Source of the DNA: Bacteroidota bacterium
GTDB lineage: Bacteria > Bacteroidota > Bacteroidia > Flavobacteriales_F > PHOS-HE28
Length of the DNA: 20,420 nt
Reading direction: 5' to 3'
Assembly: GCA_023430325.1 (NCBI GenBank)
Contig: JAEZAU010000004.1
Span: 1-20,420 of the forward strand
Part shown: positions 1-8,349 of the stretch, piece by piece
How positions within the stretch are numbered: the stretch's first letter is position 1
Layout of the letters: each line of letters begins with the position of its first letter
Translations under genes and position numbers: made by a program
The notes under the pieces: generated by a model
Told to the model about the DNA's origin: nothing
Databases searched by the model: none
The model's input: the letters and a program-made list of their open reading frames with translations, nothing else

Positions 1-2134
1 GATCGAACTTTACTTCAAACCGTGGACGTTTGTACTCTTCCACCTGGAATCCCACGCTGCCAAAACGCTCTTCGATCCGCATGTGTCCAGTGAGACCGCC
101 AGGAGCTTTGAACGTTCCATGGAAAGAGCCGAAAACATCGGTGGTGACTCCGATAGAATCGGTCAATTGGCCGTTCGCATCATAGATCCGCACATTGGTC
201 AGGTACTGCGACTTCACGATGGTCGTTTTTCCACGTTTCACCGTCACGATGCCTTTAAAGAAGATCTCCTGCCCGGGCCGATAGATCGCGCGATCGGTGA
301 AGAGGAACGTCCGGAGCGTATCCTGCAGGCCACGGCCATCGCGATCGTGCGCGTAGTAATAATTCTGCCCGGTGATGTAGCGATCGGGGCCGTTGATCAC
401 CCACCGATGACTTCCCGATCGCGACGGTGCCTTTACACTGATACGTCCGTCCGCATCGGTCGTGAGATCTTGTTGTTTCACGAAATTCCTTCCGCCGCGA
501 TCGTGATCCACTACGAATAGTTCTGCAAGCGCCCCGACGATAGGCGTTCCGTTCGATCGATCCATCACGAACAGTTCCATATTCCCATCTTGCGTTCGTT
601 CCGCGACAGCGATCGTCGTTGACCAGAACCCAGCGAACGCGATCCTATCATTGTTCACGCGCATGCGCTGATCGCTCGAAACGATGATGGCATACCGTCC
701 CGCAGACAGTGCCTCCACCGGCAGTTCCACCAGATGGCGATGGAGATCACCATCGTCCGGCAACTGAACTGACCATTCCTTCACGACCTTCCGCTGCAAC
801 AGGCGCTTCAATTCCTCTTCTCCCCAACGACCACGTTCTTGAACGGTTGCTTCATCCTGCACCACGCGCAGCCAGACCTGCTTCATGTTCGCGTAGCCAA
901 GTGCGATCTTGAACGGTTCCCCGGGCTGGACGGCATCCTCCACTTGAAGATCGAGTTGCTGGGCGGTCAGTTGTTGTTTTAAGACTTCCGCCTTGCGCGC
1001 ACCGAACGATCCAGGGAACTTGGAGATCGCTTCGTCCGCAAATTGCAAGGCCGTTCGTTTCTCCCATTTGTTCTCGGTGGGCTCCAACCGTTGGAAGCGA
1101 CCGCCTTTCTCTACGTGCCAATGCGCCATGGCGACAGTCACTTCGCTCCAAGCCGGAAGCTTCTCCACGCGCTTGCGCAGTTCGACCAATCCGTTGTAAT
1201 AGAGGCTGTCCTTGTTATCGAGCGTACTCTTCGAGCGAACGAACGAAAGCCGTTGAAGTACGATGTCGGTCAATAAGTGCGGATGATCATCAGAGAGATG
1301 TGCGCGTTCCCATTGCTGATAAATGCGCAAAGTCTGGAACTCCCACGCCGTGCTGTCGCGATGTTCGATCGGGTATTGCGTATACGGCTCGAAGATCTCG
1401 AAGTAGCGAGGTTCATCAAGCTGGAATTTCCACCCAGGTTCTGCTAACCGCGTCTCCGAATTCGACAGGATCGATAGCGCCCTTCGCGCCAGCAGATCGA
1501 TCAACAAAGGCTCTTCGAAGGATCCGCTTCTCTTGTATTCACCGCCGGAAGGCCGGAGCGATCTCATCGGCCATTCCAGAAGTTCGCCCAGCTCACCTGC
1601 CGGGATGTTCCTGATCTCATTGAAAGGCTCGAGCGATCGCTGGAAATGACCGATCACTTTCTGCATGAACCGTCGCTGATCCCAGGTGGCGATATCGGAG
1701 GTGTCGCCAGCTCCTTCCACATTGGTGCGATCCAGGATGCGCCAGCGTTGCGCCTGATAGATCTGCCAGTATGCTTCGCCGAGAACACTGTGCATCAACT
1801 GGCGCAACGGGATGTTGCCATCGGTGCCGAGCGCCGCGAGCGCTTCCTCCTGCTCGCGGATCACCTGCTCTTGAACCACGCCGGTCATCTGTTGGAAACG
1901 CGATCGGTACTGCTGGGCCCGGAACTGCGTGCGCCAGTCGTTCGAAGCTTTTGCTTTTTGCAGGATGGTTTCGGTAAGCTGCAAGGCCGATGCATACTGG
2001 CCGATATTGCTCAGTGAATCCACTTTCTTCCATTGGGGATCCGTGTCCTCAGCGATAGCAGAGGCAGGTTTCCGTTGCGCACAACTGAGAACAATGACAA
2101 AGAGTCCGAGGACGATCAGGGCGATCCGTTGCAT
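1..2134 (-). CDS. Alpha-2-macroglobulin family lipoprotein, N-terminal part (runs off left edge)
   Basis: The reading frame is open from an ATG at 2134 to the window edge, 711 codons with no stop, so the C-terminal part lies outside. The protein opens with a lipoprotein signal (hydrophobic LIVLGLFVIVLSC, lipobox Cys at residue 17) and then a helical region typical of the large Bacteroidota members. Around residue 465 a macroglobulin-like domain begins (QQLDLQVEDAVQPGEPFKIA). The MG2 hallmark FTDRAIYRPGQEIFFKG lies near residues 612-628, and VEEYKRPRFEV near 698-708. Known members are envelope-anchored, 1,500-2,000 residue proteins thought to trap or inhibit proteases. The thioester motif (CxEQ), if present, would be in the missing part. 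Start choice is firm because the lipobox follows immediately. It is transcribed divergently from the HemG-like gene. Confidence 0.9.
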   Translation of the reverse strand, partial: MQRIALIVLGLFVIVLSCAQRKPASAIAEDTDPQWKKVDSLSNIGQYASALQLTETILQKAKASNDWRTQFRAQQYRSRFQQMTGVVQEQVIREQEEALAALGTDGNIPLRQLMHSVLGEAYWQIYQAQRWRILDRTNVEGAGDTSDIATWDQRRFMQKVIGHFQRSLEPFNEIRNIPAGELGELLEWPMRSLRPSGGEYKRSGSFEEPLLIDLLARRALSILSNSETRLAEPGWKFQLDEPRYFEIFEPYTQYPIEHRDSTAWEFQTLRIYQQWERAHLSDDHPHLLTDIVLQRLSFVRSKSTLDNKDSLYYNGLVELRKRVEKLPAWSEVTVAMAHWHVEKGGRFQRLEPTENKWEKRTALQFADEAISKFPGSFGARKAEVLKQQLTAQQLDLQVEDAVQPGEPFKIALGYANMKQVWLRVVQDEATVQERGRWGEEELKRLLQRKVVKEWSVQLPDDGDLHRHLVELPVEALSAGRYAIIVSSDQRMRVNNDRIAFAGFWSTTIAVAERTQDGNMELFVMDRSNGTPIVGALAELFVVDHDRGGRNFVKQQDLTTDADGRISVKAPSRSGSHRWVINGPDRYITGQNYYYAHDRDGRGLQDTLRTFLFTDRAIYRPGQEIFFKGIVTVKRGKTTIVKSQYLTNVRIYDANGQLTDSIGVTTDVFGSFHGTFKAPGGLTGHMRIEERFGSVGFQVEEYKRPRFEVKFD

Positions 2135-2339
2135 CACTTTCAACACCGCGGAATGGTGCCGCAGCGGGTACAAAGCTCGTTTATCCACCGCGCGTCTTTA
2201 CACCGGCTGTACACCGATCGCGACCGTTCGTTCAATGGCATGATGAAGATCAGATACGGGGGTAACGATCGTCATGTCAGCCACATAAGCATTCCTTGAC
2301 TTTTGTGTTGTGGCCGGAAAGATCGGCCGCGCCAAGGTC

Positions 2340-2885
2340 ATGAGGATCCTGATCATCTACGGAACTACCGAAGGGCAAACAAGAAAGATCGCGCGTTACA
2401 TGGAGAACCATCTCCAGGCGAAAGGCCATTCCGTGGCGATCGCCGATGCGAGTGACGAACCACCTTCGCCGGATACATATGACCTGGTGATCCTCGGCGG
2501 ATCGATGCACGCGATGAAGTACCAGAGCGCGTTGAACCATTACGTTCACGGCTACATCGTGAGCCTGAACAAGAAACCCAGCGTTTTCTTTTCGGTAAGC
2601 CTTGGTGTTGTGACCGGTGAGGAGAAGGATCTGGAAGAAGCCCGGAAGATCGCACAGCATTTCGCTGATGATGCCGGCTGGAAGCCGACGCGGATCGAAC
2701 TGATCGCAGGCGCGCTGAAATACACGCAGTACGATTTCTTCAAGAAGCTGGTGATGCGTTACATCTCCGGCAGCAAAGGTGGCGATACCGACACCACACA
2801 GGACTATGAGTACACCAATTGGCTGGCTGTGGAACGGTTCTGCGATGAGGTAACTCAGATGGTGAAAGAACCGGCTACTGCATGA
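2340..2885 (+). CDS. hemG: HemG-type flavodoxin, menaquinone-dependent protoporphyrinogen IX dehydrogenase
   Basis: This is a 181-residue flavodoxin-fold protein, the same length as E. coli HemG, which oxidises protoporphyrinogen IX to protoporphyrin IX with FMN and the quinone pool. The FMN phosphate-binding loop is at the N terminus (YGTTEGQTRKIA, residues 7-18). The second half carries the pattern I associate with HemG rather than ordinary flavodoxins: WKPTRIELIAGALKYTQYDFF (residues 114-134 region), then MRYISGSKGGDTDT and YEYTNW near 139-161. I chose the ATG at 2340 because it places the flavodoxin beta-strand RILIIYG at the extreme N terminus; a GTG at 2310 in frame would add ten unlikely residues. 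Its stop overlaps the end of the convergent oxidoreductase gene by 11 bases. A related quinone-reducing flavodoxin of other function remains possible. Confidence 0.8.
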   Translation: MRILIIYGTTEGQTRKIARYMENHLQAKGHSVAIADASDEPPSPDTYDLVILGGSMHAMKYQSALNHYVHGYIVSLNKKPSVFFSVSLGVVTGEEKDLEEARKIAQHFADDAGWKPTRIELIAGALKYTQYDFFKKLVMRYISGSKGGDTDTTQDYEYTNWLAVERFCDEVTQMVKEPATA

Positions 2886-3912
2886 CGAACCGCTGAAGAT
2901 CCACCTCGGGATGGAGCGGCTTTCCTTCGAAAAGGTGGTCGATCAGGTGATCGGCGCACCATGGCGCCACCATGACGCCGCGTGCCCCTAGACCGTTCAT
3001 TACGGCATGGCCTGGCGCGATCTTTCCCAGTATCGGACGCCGATCGCGCGCAGCCGGTCGCACACCCGCCTGGTGATCGAGAATTTCTACATCGTGCGGT
3101 AGGAATTCCTTCAACTTCGCCAGAAGATGATCACGGCCTTCGCCGGTGGGTCCAGAAAAGGCATTTTCCCAGACGAACGTTGACCCAAGCTTGAAACGTT
3201 CATCACCGATCGGAAGGAGGAAGACGCCACGGTGAACGATGTTCTTCAACCGAAGACCAGGAATTCGCAGAGTGAGAACTTCACCCTTCACCGGTACCAG
3301 TCCCGGCAATTGATGGAATGGCCCTTCGCAGTGAATGATCCATTTTGCCGAGCGCCCATGGACACGAACACCATCCGAAATAGTGACGATGTCCTTTTCT
3401 TCGATCATGAATTCACTAAGTGATCCGTCAGCGTTCAGCTCGATACGATGTGCCCTCAAAAGTTCAGTGAGATCCACCCACACGCATTCCTTCACGACGC
3501 CGTAGCCCAAAGGTGCGGCTATACCGGCCTGTGCAACTTCCGGCCTTTCTTCAAGCGATAGCAGATCGGAAGCATCGCTGTTCATCGCGCGATGCCATTG
3601 CTTCACTTCATTCGCCGTAGGAAAGATCTTGATCAGATCGAGATCATGCCATGCGGTCACACCTAGCCGATCACCCAATTCCTTGAAATGAGATCTCGTC
3701 AATGGTAGTAACTCCTTGGCTCGCCATGTCAATAGATCGCGGCGAAGAGAAATGGGATTCACGACACCTGCAGCTGCCTGTGTTGAACGGTACTTTTTCG
3801 GATGATCGAAAATGTGATGGCGCAAACCGCGTTTTCGCAGCCGCTCGGACAGAACGCTACCGGCCAGGCCATGGCCGATGATCAGGACATCATGTGTACA
3901 GGAAGCCACCAC
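2875..3912 (-). CDS. FAD-dependent oxidoreductase, DAO (glycine/D-amino acid oxidase) fold
   Basis: A 345-residue protein with an N-terminal dinucleotide-binding strand-turn-helix (VLIIGHGLAGSVLSERL, GxGxxG at residues 13-18) and the DAO-family C-terminal FAD contacts (GVRPAARDRRPILG, then NGLGARGVMVAPW). The fold matches glycine oxidase ThiO, D-amino acid dehydrogenases and the oxidase half of MnmC; the substrate cannot be read from sequence. It begins with GTG and no in-frame ATG lies close by, and the Rossmann motif fixes the start within a few residues. It lies 24 bases after the receiver-domain gene on the same strand and is probably the last gene of the dxr-rseP run. Its stop overlaps that of the convergent hemG. 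Confidence 0.8.
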   Translation of the reverse strand: MVASCTHDVLIIGHGLAGSVLSERLRKRGLRHHIFDHPKKYRSTQAAAGVVNPISLRRDLLTWRAKELLPLTRSHFKELGDRLGVTAWHDLDLIKIFPTANEVKQWHRAMNSDASDLLSLEERPEVAQAGIAAPLGYGVVKECVWVDLTELLRAHRIELNADGSLSEFMIEEKDIVTISDGVRVHGRSAKWIIHCEGPFHQLPGLVPVKGEVLTLRIPGLRLKNIVHRGVFLLPIGDERFKLGSTFVWENAFSGPTGEGRDHLLAKLKEFLPHDVEILDHQAGVRPAARDRRPILGKIAPGHAVMNGLGARGVMVAPWCADHLIDHLFEGKPLHPEVDLQRFVMQ

Positions 3913-3936
3913 CGCAAAGGTCGCGGCGAAAACCGA

Positions 3937-4305
3937 TCAAGCTGCCGCCGATGTAGTAAGTCTGCCCATACGCTCGATCAATACCTCCTGATCATATGGT
4001 TTGAACATGAGATCATCCGCGCCCAGGCCACGTACCATTTCGTAGAGTTTCGGCAATTCGTAGGCGGTAAGGATCATGATCGGCGTAGTGATGCCCTGTG
4101 CACGAATAGACCTTGTGATCGTAAGGCCATCGCCATACGGCAGTCCCATATCGATCAATAAAAGGTCGGCATGCACCTCGTTCAACAGTTCATTCAAGTG
4201 CCTGCCATCGGGTATCGCAGTGACCTGCCAGCCGGCGGCGATCAGGCGTTTTTCAAGAAGCTTGCGGACAAGCGCATCATCCTCGATCAATACAACTCGC
4301 GCCAT
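3937..4305 (-). CDS. Single-domain response regulator (receiver only)
   Basis: A 122-residue CheY-like receiver with no output domain. The acidic pocket is E8-D9-D10, the phospho-acceptor is D52 in LLLIDMGLPYGDG, the switch threonine is T80 in MILTA, and the conserved lysine is K102 in FKPYD, so all catalytic residues are present. The ATG at 4305 puts the first beta-strand (ARVVLIEDD) at the N terminus as in other receivers; an upstream extension to 4347 would add 14 residues of no domain value. It sits 57 bases after rseP and 24 before the oxidoreductase gene on the same strand. No histidine kinase is encoded in the window, so its partner is unknown. Lone receivers usually act by protein-protein contact. 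Confidence 0.88.
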   Translation of the reverse strand: MARVVLIEDDALVRKLLEKRLIAAGWQVTAIPDGRHLNELLNEVHADLLLIDMGLPYGDGLTITRSIRAQGITTPIMILTAYELPKLYEMVRGLGADDLMFKPYDQEVLIERMGRLTTSAAA

Positions 4306-4362
4306 GGAGCTTTCTATTCTGCTCCTTGTACGATGAGGGCTTGACAAAAGTTGCCGACCTGC

Positions 4363-5685
4363 CTACATGCGGCCTGTGACCCACTTGAAGAGGTCGTTGC
4401 CGTTGGCATAGAGGATAAGGCCGAAGAGCAATGCCATACCAACCATCTGTGCCACCTCCAATACCCGCTGGTTCGGTGGGCGGCGGAAGATCATTTCATA
4501 CAGCAGGAACATCACATGGCCACCATCCAGCGCTGGAATGGGAAGGATGTTCATGAATGCGAGCACGATGCTGAGGAAAGCCGTCATGTTCCAGAATTGC
4601 TGCCAATTCCAGGTGGCGCTGAACAGATTTCCGATGGCCCCGAAACCACCGATCTGCCCCGCACCTGACTTCGAGAAGAGGAGCTTCAATGAACTGACGT
4701 AACTCTTCAATGTGTTGATGCCATAATCAATGCCTGCCGGTATCGATGACATCAGATCATAGCGTTCGTGTTCCAGACGAAAGAAGTGCGATGGAGCCTT
4801 GTTGCCGATCCCGATAGTTCCATCCTCATTCACGGCTACTCGCACATCCATCGGCTGGCCATTCCGATAGATGCCGATCGCTACCTCCCGGCCCTTCTTC
4901 TCGCTCATCGCCTCCCTGAAATCCGCGAACCACGGGGCTGCTTCACCATCCACCGAAACAATACTGTCCCCCTTCATCATGCCTGCTTCCTGGGCCGGGC
5001 CTTTCAATACCGTATCGACCACGAAGGGAATGCGCGGTGCGAATAATCCCTTCTCCCCGCTATCAAGTATCTTATCGTGCACATTCCGTTCAAGTGTCAA
5101 GGTGCGTTGCTGTCCATTGCGCTCGATCTGGAGATCGCGATAACCGTCGATCAGCACTGCCTTTGTGACCTCCTCAAGTGTCTTTGGCGTTACTGTTCCC
5201 ACCCCGATGATCTTATCACCATCCTGCAAGCCTTGCTCCTTCATCACTTCACCAGGATGCACACCGTATTTCACCTCACGCAGGGGCAGATGATCACTGC
5301 CCCATACGAACAAGATCATCACATATAGGAACAACCCGAGCAGCAGGTTCACGGTAACGCCACCGATCATGATGATGAGCCGCTGCCATGCAGGTTTTGC
5401 GCGGAACTCCCAAGGCTGTGGCGGCTTGGCCATCTGCTCCTTGTCCATGCTCTCATCCACCATACCGCTGATCTTCACGTAACCGCCGAACGGTACCCAG
5501 CCGATGCCGAACTCGGTACCGCCGATCTTCTTCTTCACCAGCGAGAACCACGGATCGAAGAAGAGATAGAATTTCTCAACTCGGGTCTTGAAGAGCCGGG
5601 CCGGAATGAAATGGCCGAGCTCATGCAGCACTACCAGGATGGAGAGGCTGAGAATAAGTTGTGCTGCTTTGATCAGGAATTCCAT
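4363..5685 (-). CDS. rseP: Site-2 intramembrane zinc metalloprotease RseP
   Basis: A 440-residue membrane protease of the S2P family that cuts transmembrane segments of anti-sigma factors or residual signal peptides in the inner membrane. The zinc motif HELGH is at residues 21-25 within the first membrane helix, and the second active-site motif NILPIPALDGGH is at 379-390, supplying the aspartate ligand. FGIGWVPFGGYVKISGM (59-75) is the family membrane-reentrant loop signature. Two PDZ-like domains lie between about 138-200 and 218-285. A last hydrophobic helix precedes a short tail. The length matches the family. The start overlaps the end of dxr by 13 bases, so translation is probably coupled; dxr-rseP adjacency is widespread among bacteria. 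Confidence 0.95.
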   Translation of the reverse strand: MEFLIKAAQLILSLSILVVLHELGHFIPARLFKTRVEKFYLFFDPWFSLVKKKIGGTEFGIGWVPFGGYVKISGMVDESMDKEQMAKPPQPWEFRAKPAWQRLIIMIGGVTVNLLLGLFLYVMILFVWGSDHLPLREVKYGVHPGEVMKEQGLQDGDKIIGVGTVTPKTLEEVTKAVLIDGYRDLQIERNGQQRTLTLERNVHDKILDSGEKGLFAPRIPFVVDTVLKGPAQEAGMMKGDSIVSVDGEAAPWFADFREAMSEKKGREVAIGIYRNGQPMDVRVAVNEDGTIGIGNKAPSHFFRLEHERYDLMSSIPAGIDYGINTLKSYVSSLKLLFSKSGAGQIGGFGAIGNLFSATWNWQQFWNMTAFLSIVLAFMNILPIPALDGGHVMFLLYEMIFRRPPNQRVLEVAQMVGMALLFGLILYANGNDLFKWVTGRM

Positions 5686-6839
5686 GCAGTGGGAATGCGT
5701 TCACGGGCGATCCGCCGCGTCTCTTTGTCGGTTTGTTCCAAGGCCTGCAGATCGGGATCCGCAAGGTAAGGTACGCGGGCAAGGCAATGTTCAACAAGCT
5801 CGCTCATTTCGAGGAAGCCGATCCGGTCTTGAAGGAAAAGTTCCACCGCAACTTCATTCGCCGCGTTCAAGATGCAGGGCGCATTTCCGCCGCACTCCAT
5901 TGCATCCAGTGCGAGCTGGAGATTCCGGAACGCTTCCAGATCAGGCTTCTCGAACGTCAACGAAGCGATCGCCTGCATGTTGCAGCGCGGCCATTCGGTC
6001 GGCAGACGCTTCGGATAGGAAAGTGCATACAGGATCGGCAGCTTCATATCCGGCAGGCCCATCTGCGCCTTCATGCTCCCATCGCGGAACTGCACCATGC
6101 TGTGGATGATGCTCTGGGGATGCACAACGATCTCGATCTGTTCAGGCTTCAAATTGAAGAGCCATTTCGCTTCTATCGCTTCGAGGCCTTTGTTCATCAA
6201 CGAAGCGGAATCGATCGTGATCTTGGCACCCATGTCCCAGTTGGGATGTTTCAGTGCCTGGGCTTTTGTCACTGTGGAAAGCCGCTCACGGCTCCATCCG
6301 CGAAAAGGTCCGCCGCTCGCAGTAAGCACGATCTTTTCGATCGGATTCTCCCATTCACCGGCCATGCATTGGAAGATCGCGGAGTGCTCGCTATCCACCG
6401 GATAGATGTTCACGCCTTTGCGATGCGCCGCTTTCGTGATCAGATCGCCTGCCACCACCAACGTTTCCTTATTGGCCAGGGCGATGTTCTTTCCAGCCTC
6501 GATCGCAGCGAAGGTGGGCCTTAGACCGGTGTAACCGACAAGTGCAGTGAGCACGATATCGATCCCATCCATTGCCACCACTTGTTCCAAAGCTTCAGTT
6601 CCTGCAAACACCTTGATGCCTTGCGAAAAGAGCGCATCCTTCACATGTGGCAGACGCTGTGCATCACCGATCACCACCGCGTTCGGTTTGAACTCCAGCG
6701 CCTGGCGGATCAGCAGATCGGTGTTATTACCGCATGTGAGGACTTCGATCTGGAAATGTTCCGGCCGTTCGCGGATCACTTCCAGCGCTTGTGTACCAAT
6801 GGATCCCGTGGAACCAAGGATCGCTACGTTCTTCACCAT
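5673..6839 (-). CDS. dxr: 1-deoxy-D-xylulose 5-phosphate reductoisomerase
   Basis: A 388-residue cytosolic enzyme of the MEP isoprenoid pathway that converts DXP to 2-C-methyl-D-erythritol 4-phosphate with NADPH and a divalent metal. The NADPH-binding motif GSTGSIG is at residues 9-15 and NKETLV at 123-128. The metal ligands are seen as D149 and E151 (PVDSEHSA) and E220 (MNKGLEAIEA). The substrate loop TASGGPFRGW is at 173-182, and HPQSIIHSMV at 240-249. Length and motif order are normal. It is preceded by the ArsC-like gene with a 69-base gap and overlaps rseP at its 3' end. Presence of the MEP pathway is consistent with many, though not all, Bacteroidota. Confidence 0.97.
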   Translation of the reverse strand: MVKNVAILGSTGSIGTQALEVIRERPEHFQIEVLTCGNNTDLLIRQALEFKPNAVVIGDAQRLPHVKDALFSQGIKVFAGTEALEQVVAMDGIDIVLTALVGYTGLRPTFAAIEAGKNIALANKETLVVAGDLITKAAHRKGVNIYPVDSEHSAIFQCMAGEWENPIEKIVLTASGGPFRGWSRERLSTVTKAQALKHPNWDMGAKITIDSASLMNKGLEAIEAKWLFNLKPEQIEIVVHPQSIIHSMVQFRDGSMKAQMGLPDMKLPILYALSYPKRLPTEWPRCNMQAIASLTFEKPDLEAFRNLQLALDAMECGGNAPCILNAANEVAVELFLQDRIGFLEMSELVEHCLARVPYLADPDLQALEQTDKETRRIARERIPTAWNS

Positions 6840-6908
6840 TCGAACTTCCGTGCAGGCGATGCCGGCTTTGCGGAAGCTGCAAAGTTCGCCAAATAACGGC
6901 AGCTGGCA

Positions 6909-7298
6909 CTACGCCACTTTCTGCTTGTTGCGGGCCTCGGTAAGCGTCTGTATTCTGGAAGCTGGTTCGCAGATCACCGCGCGATCACCAAAGAGTGCGA
7001 TCGGAGCCTTGAGCAATTGTGGATTCCGGGCGAGCACGTAGAGCCAGCCTTCGGTATCATAGTCGCGGCCCCTCACGTGACGCTGATAGAACGGATGTGC
7101 CCGATTCATCAGGTCTTTTGGCCGGACATTGAGCTGTTCGATGACCTGGCGGAGGAACGTGGTGGACAGATGCACTTCACTTACATCCTGCTTATTCACC
7201 CGCGGCGAAAGCGAATACGCATACGCCAGTGCCTTCTTCCCCTCATATGAAGTGCTATCGTACACCAGCGTCAACTCCTTGTTGTTCAATGTACTCAT
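6909..7298 (-). CDS. ArsC/Spx-fold protein lacking the catalytic cysteine
   Basis: A 129-residue protein with the C-terminal signature of the arsenate reductase (ArsC/YffB) family: LNVRPKDLMNR near residues 56-66, then NPQLLKAPIALFGDRAVICEP at about 92-112. In ArsC proteins an N-terminal Cys in a CxxxKKA-like context is catalytic; here the matching stretch reads VYDSTSYEGKKALAYA (residues 12-27), with Ser17 where the Cys would be expected. The only Cys is C110. It is therefore unlikely to reduce arsenate by the usual thiol route. It may be a redox-inert relative or have a binding role. It lies 100 bases after Sua5 and 69 before dxr, all on one strand. The family call is good, the function unknown. 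Confidence 0.75.
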   Translation of the reverse strand: MSTLNNKELTLVYDSTSYEGKKALAYAYSLSPRVNKQDVSEVHLSTTFLRQVIEQLNVRPKDLMNRAHPFYQRHVRGRDYDTEGWLYVLARNPQLLKAPIALFGDRAVICEPASRIQTLTEARNKQKVA

Positions 7299-7360
7299 GA
7301 CGCAGTGGGTGTTAGGGATATGAATATAGTATGGAACTTGGCCAAATGATACTTGACAAC

Positions 7361-7385
7361 TTCGGATCTTCGACAGATCACCGAA
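7361..7385 (-). terminator. Weak hairpin downstream of the Sua5 gene
   Basis: A nine-pair stem with a two-base bulge and a five-base loop lies 14 bases past the Sua5 stop codon, in the gap before the ArsC-like gene. There is no clear run of T after it on the minus strand, so a classical intrinsic terminator is not proven; it could equally be a chance structure. Confidence 0.25.
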
Positions 7386-7398
7386 ATCGATCGATGAC

Positions 7399-8349
7399 CT
7401 AGGGCCTCGAAGCTGCCCGCTTCAACCGGTCATTGATGGCCCGGCCAAGACCGTATGACGGGAAAGATCCCGCAACAATTAGATCGATATCGGCAGCATC
7501 GAGCCGGCGCATGGCGGCGAAGAGATTACGTGCGGCTTCTGCCAGATCACCGGAAGGAGACAGCACCTCGCAGTGTTCCACCGGATATCGATCGGTGAAT
7601 GAGATGATCCCGATCCGCTCACCTGGAGCACGTGCGATCCAAGCTGGCGGATCACCGATATATAGTGGCTTACGGGGCGCATAATGGGACCCGAGCATTC
7701 CAGGTGCCAATGGCTTGTCCTGTTGTGGTGCAGCGACGAGCTTTCCGATCACCTCCTCGATCGCTTCGACGGGCAAGCCTCCTGCCCGGTACAAGACCCA
7801 CGTGCCGTCCTCCCAGCCTATTATGGTGCTTTCCACGCCTACTTCGCAAGAGCCGCCATCGAGGATATAGGAGATCTTGTCACCTAATTGTGCTGCCACA
7901 TGCCGGGCATTCGTTGGACTGATATACCCGAAAGGATTTGCACTGGGTGCAGCAAGCGGATGTTCGATCGAGCGTAGAAGTTCGAGCGTAAGAGGATGCG
8001 CTGGCATGCGTACTCCCACTGTATCGAGGCCACTGGTAACGATGTCGGGCACACGCGACTGCTTCGGCAGCACCAAGGTCAACGGACCTGGCCAGAACAG
8101 ACCCATCAATGCATCAGCGTCTTTTGGAAGTTCCACCACGATATTCCTGACATCCTCCTTCCGGCCCACATGAACGATCAACGGATCGAACGCCGGCCGC
8201 TCTTTCACTTGAAAGATCTTGAGTACGGCCTCTGGATCGAAGGCGTTCGCCGCAAGGCCATACACGGTCTCCGTTGGTATGGCCACCAATTGACCCGACT
8301 TTAGTAATTCAGCCGCTTTCGAAATATCCGCACCTATCTCTGCCTTCAC
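7399..8349 (-). CDS. L-threonylcarbamoyladenylate synthase, Sua5 type
   Basis: A 316-residue cytosolic enzyme that makes threonylcarbamoyl-AMP from threonine, bicarbonate and ATP for the t6A37 modification of tRNAs reading ANN codons. The YrdC catalytic domain shows IPTETVYGLAANA (residues 24-36), KERPAFDPLIVH (49-60), and the nucleotide-site motif APSANPFGYISPTNARH. The extra C-terminal Sua5 domain (about 215-316) follows GVESTIIG, making this the long Sua5 form rather than the short TsaC. The start is GTG; an ATG four bases upstream is out of frame. The gene is divergent from the beta-barrel gene, with 148 bases between them. Confidence 0.93.
   Translation of the reverse strand: MKAEIGADISKAAELLKSGQLVAIPTETVYGLAANAFDPEAVLKIFQVKERPAFDPLIVHVGRKEDVRNIVVELPKDADALMGLFWPGPLTLVLPKQSRVPDIVTSGLDTVGVRMPAHPLTLELLRSIEHPLAAPSANPFGYISPTNARHVAAQLGDKISYILDGGSCEVGVESTIIGWEDGTWVLYRAGGLPVEAIEEVIGKLVAAPQQDKPLAPGMLGSHYAPRKPLYIGDPPAWIARAPGERIGIISFTDRYPVEHCEVLSPSGDLAEAARNLFAAMRRLDAADIDLIVAGSFPSYGLGRAINDRLKRAASRP

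Noticed and set aside
2171..2178. GAGCTTTG (minus) as a promoter for the alpha-2-macroglobulin gene
   Set aside because: It differs from TAnnTTTG and has no TTG at the right distance, so support is too weak.
2205..2220. Two nearby TACACCG words upstream of the alpha-2-macroglobulin gene
   Set aside because: Only two short copies; too little for a repeat or operator claim.
83..2299. Several plus-strand open frames in the first 2.3 kb
   Set aside because: They lie opposite the continuous alpha-2-macroglobulin frame, which I translated to the window edge and which carries diagnostic motifs.
2291..2310. TTGACTTTTG before hemG as a sigma-70 -35 box
   Set aside because: No acceptable -10 element follows, and the phylum uses a different promoter consensus.
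5733..6524. A 263-codon plus-strand open frame opposite dxr
   Set aside because: Antisense to dxr, with no signal peptide, domain or start-site support.
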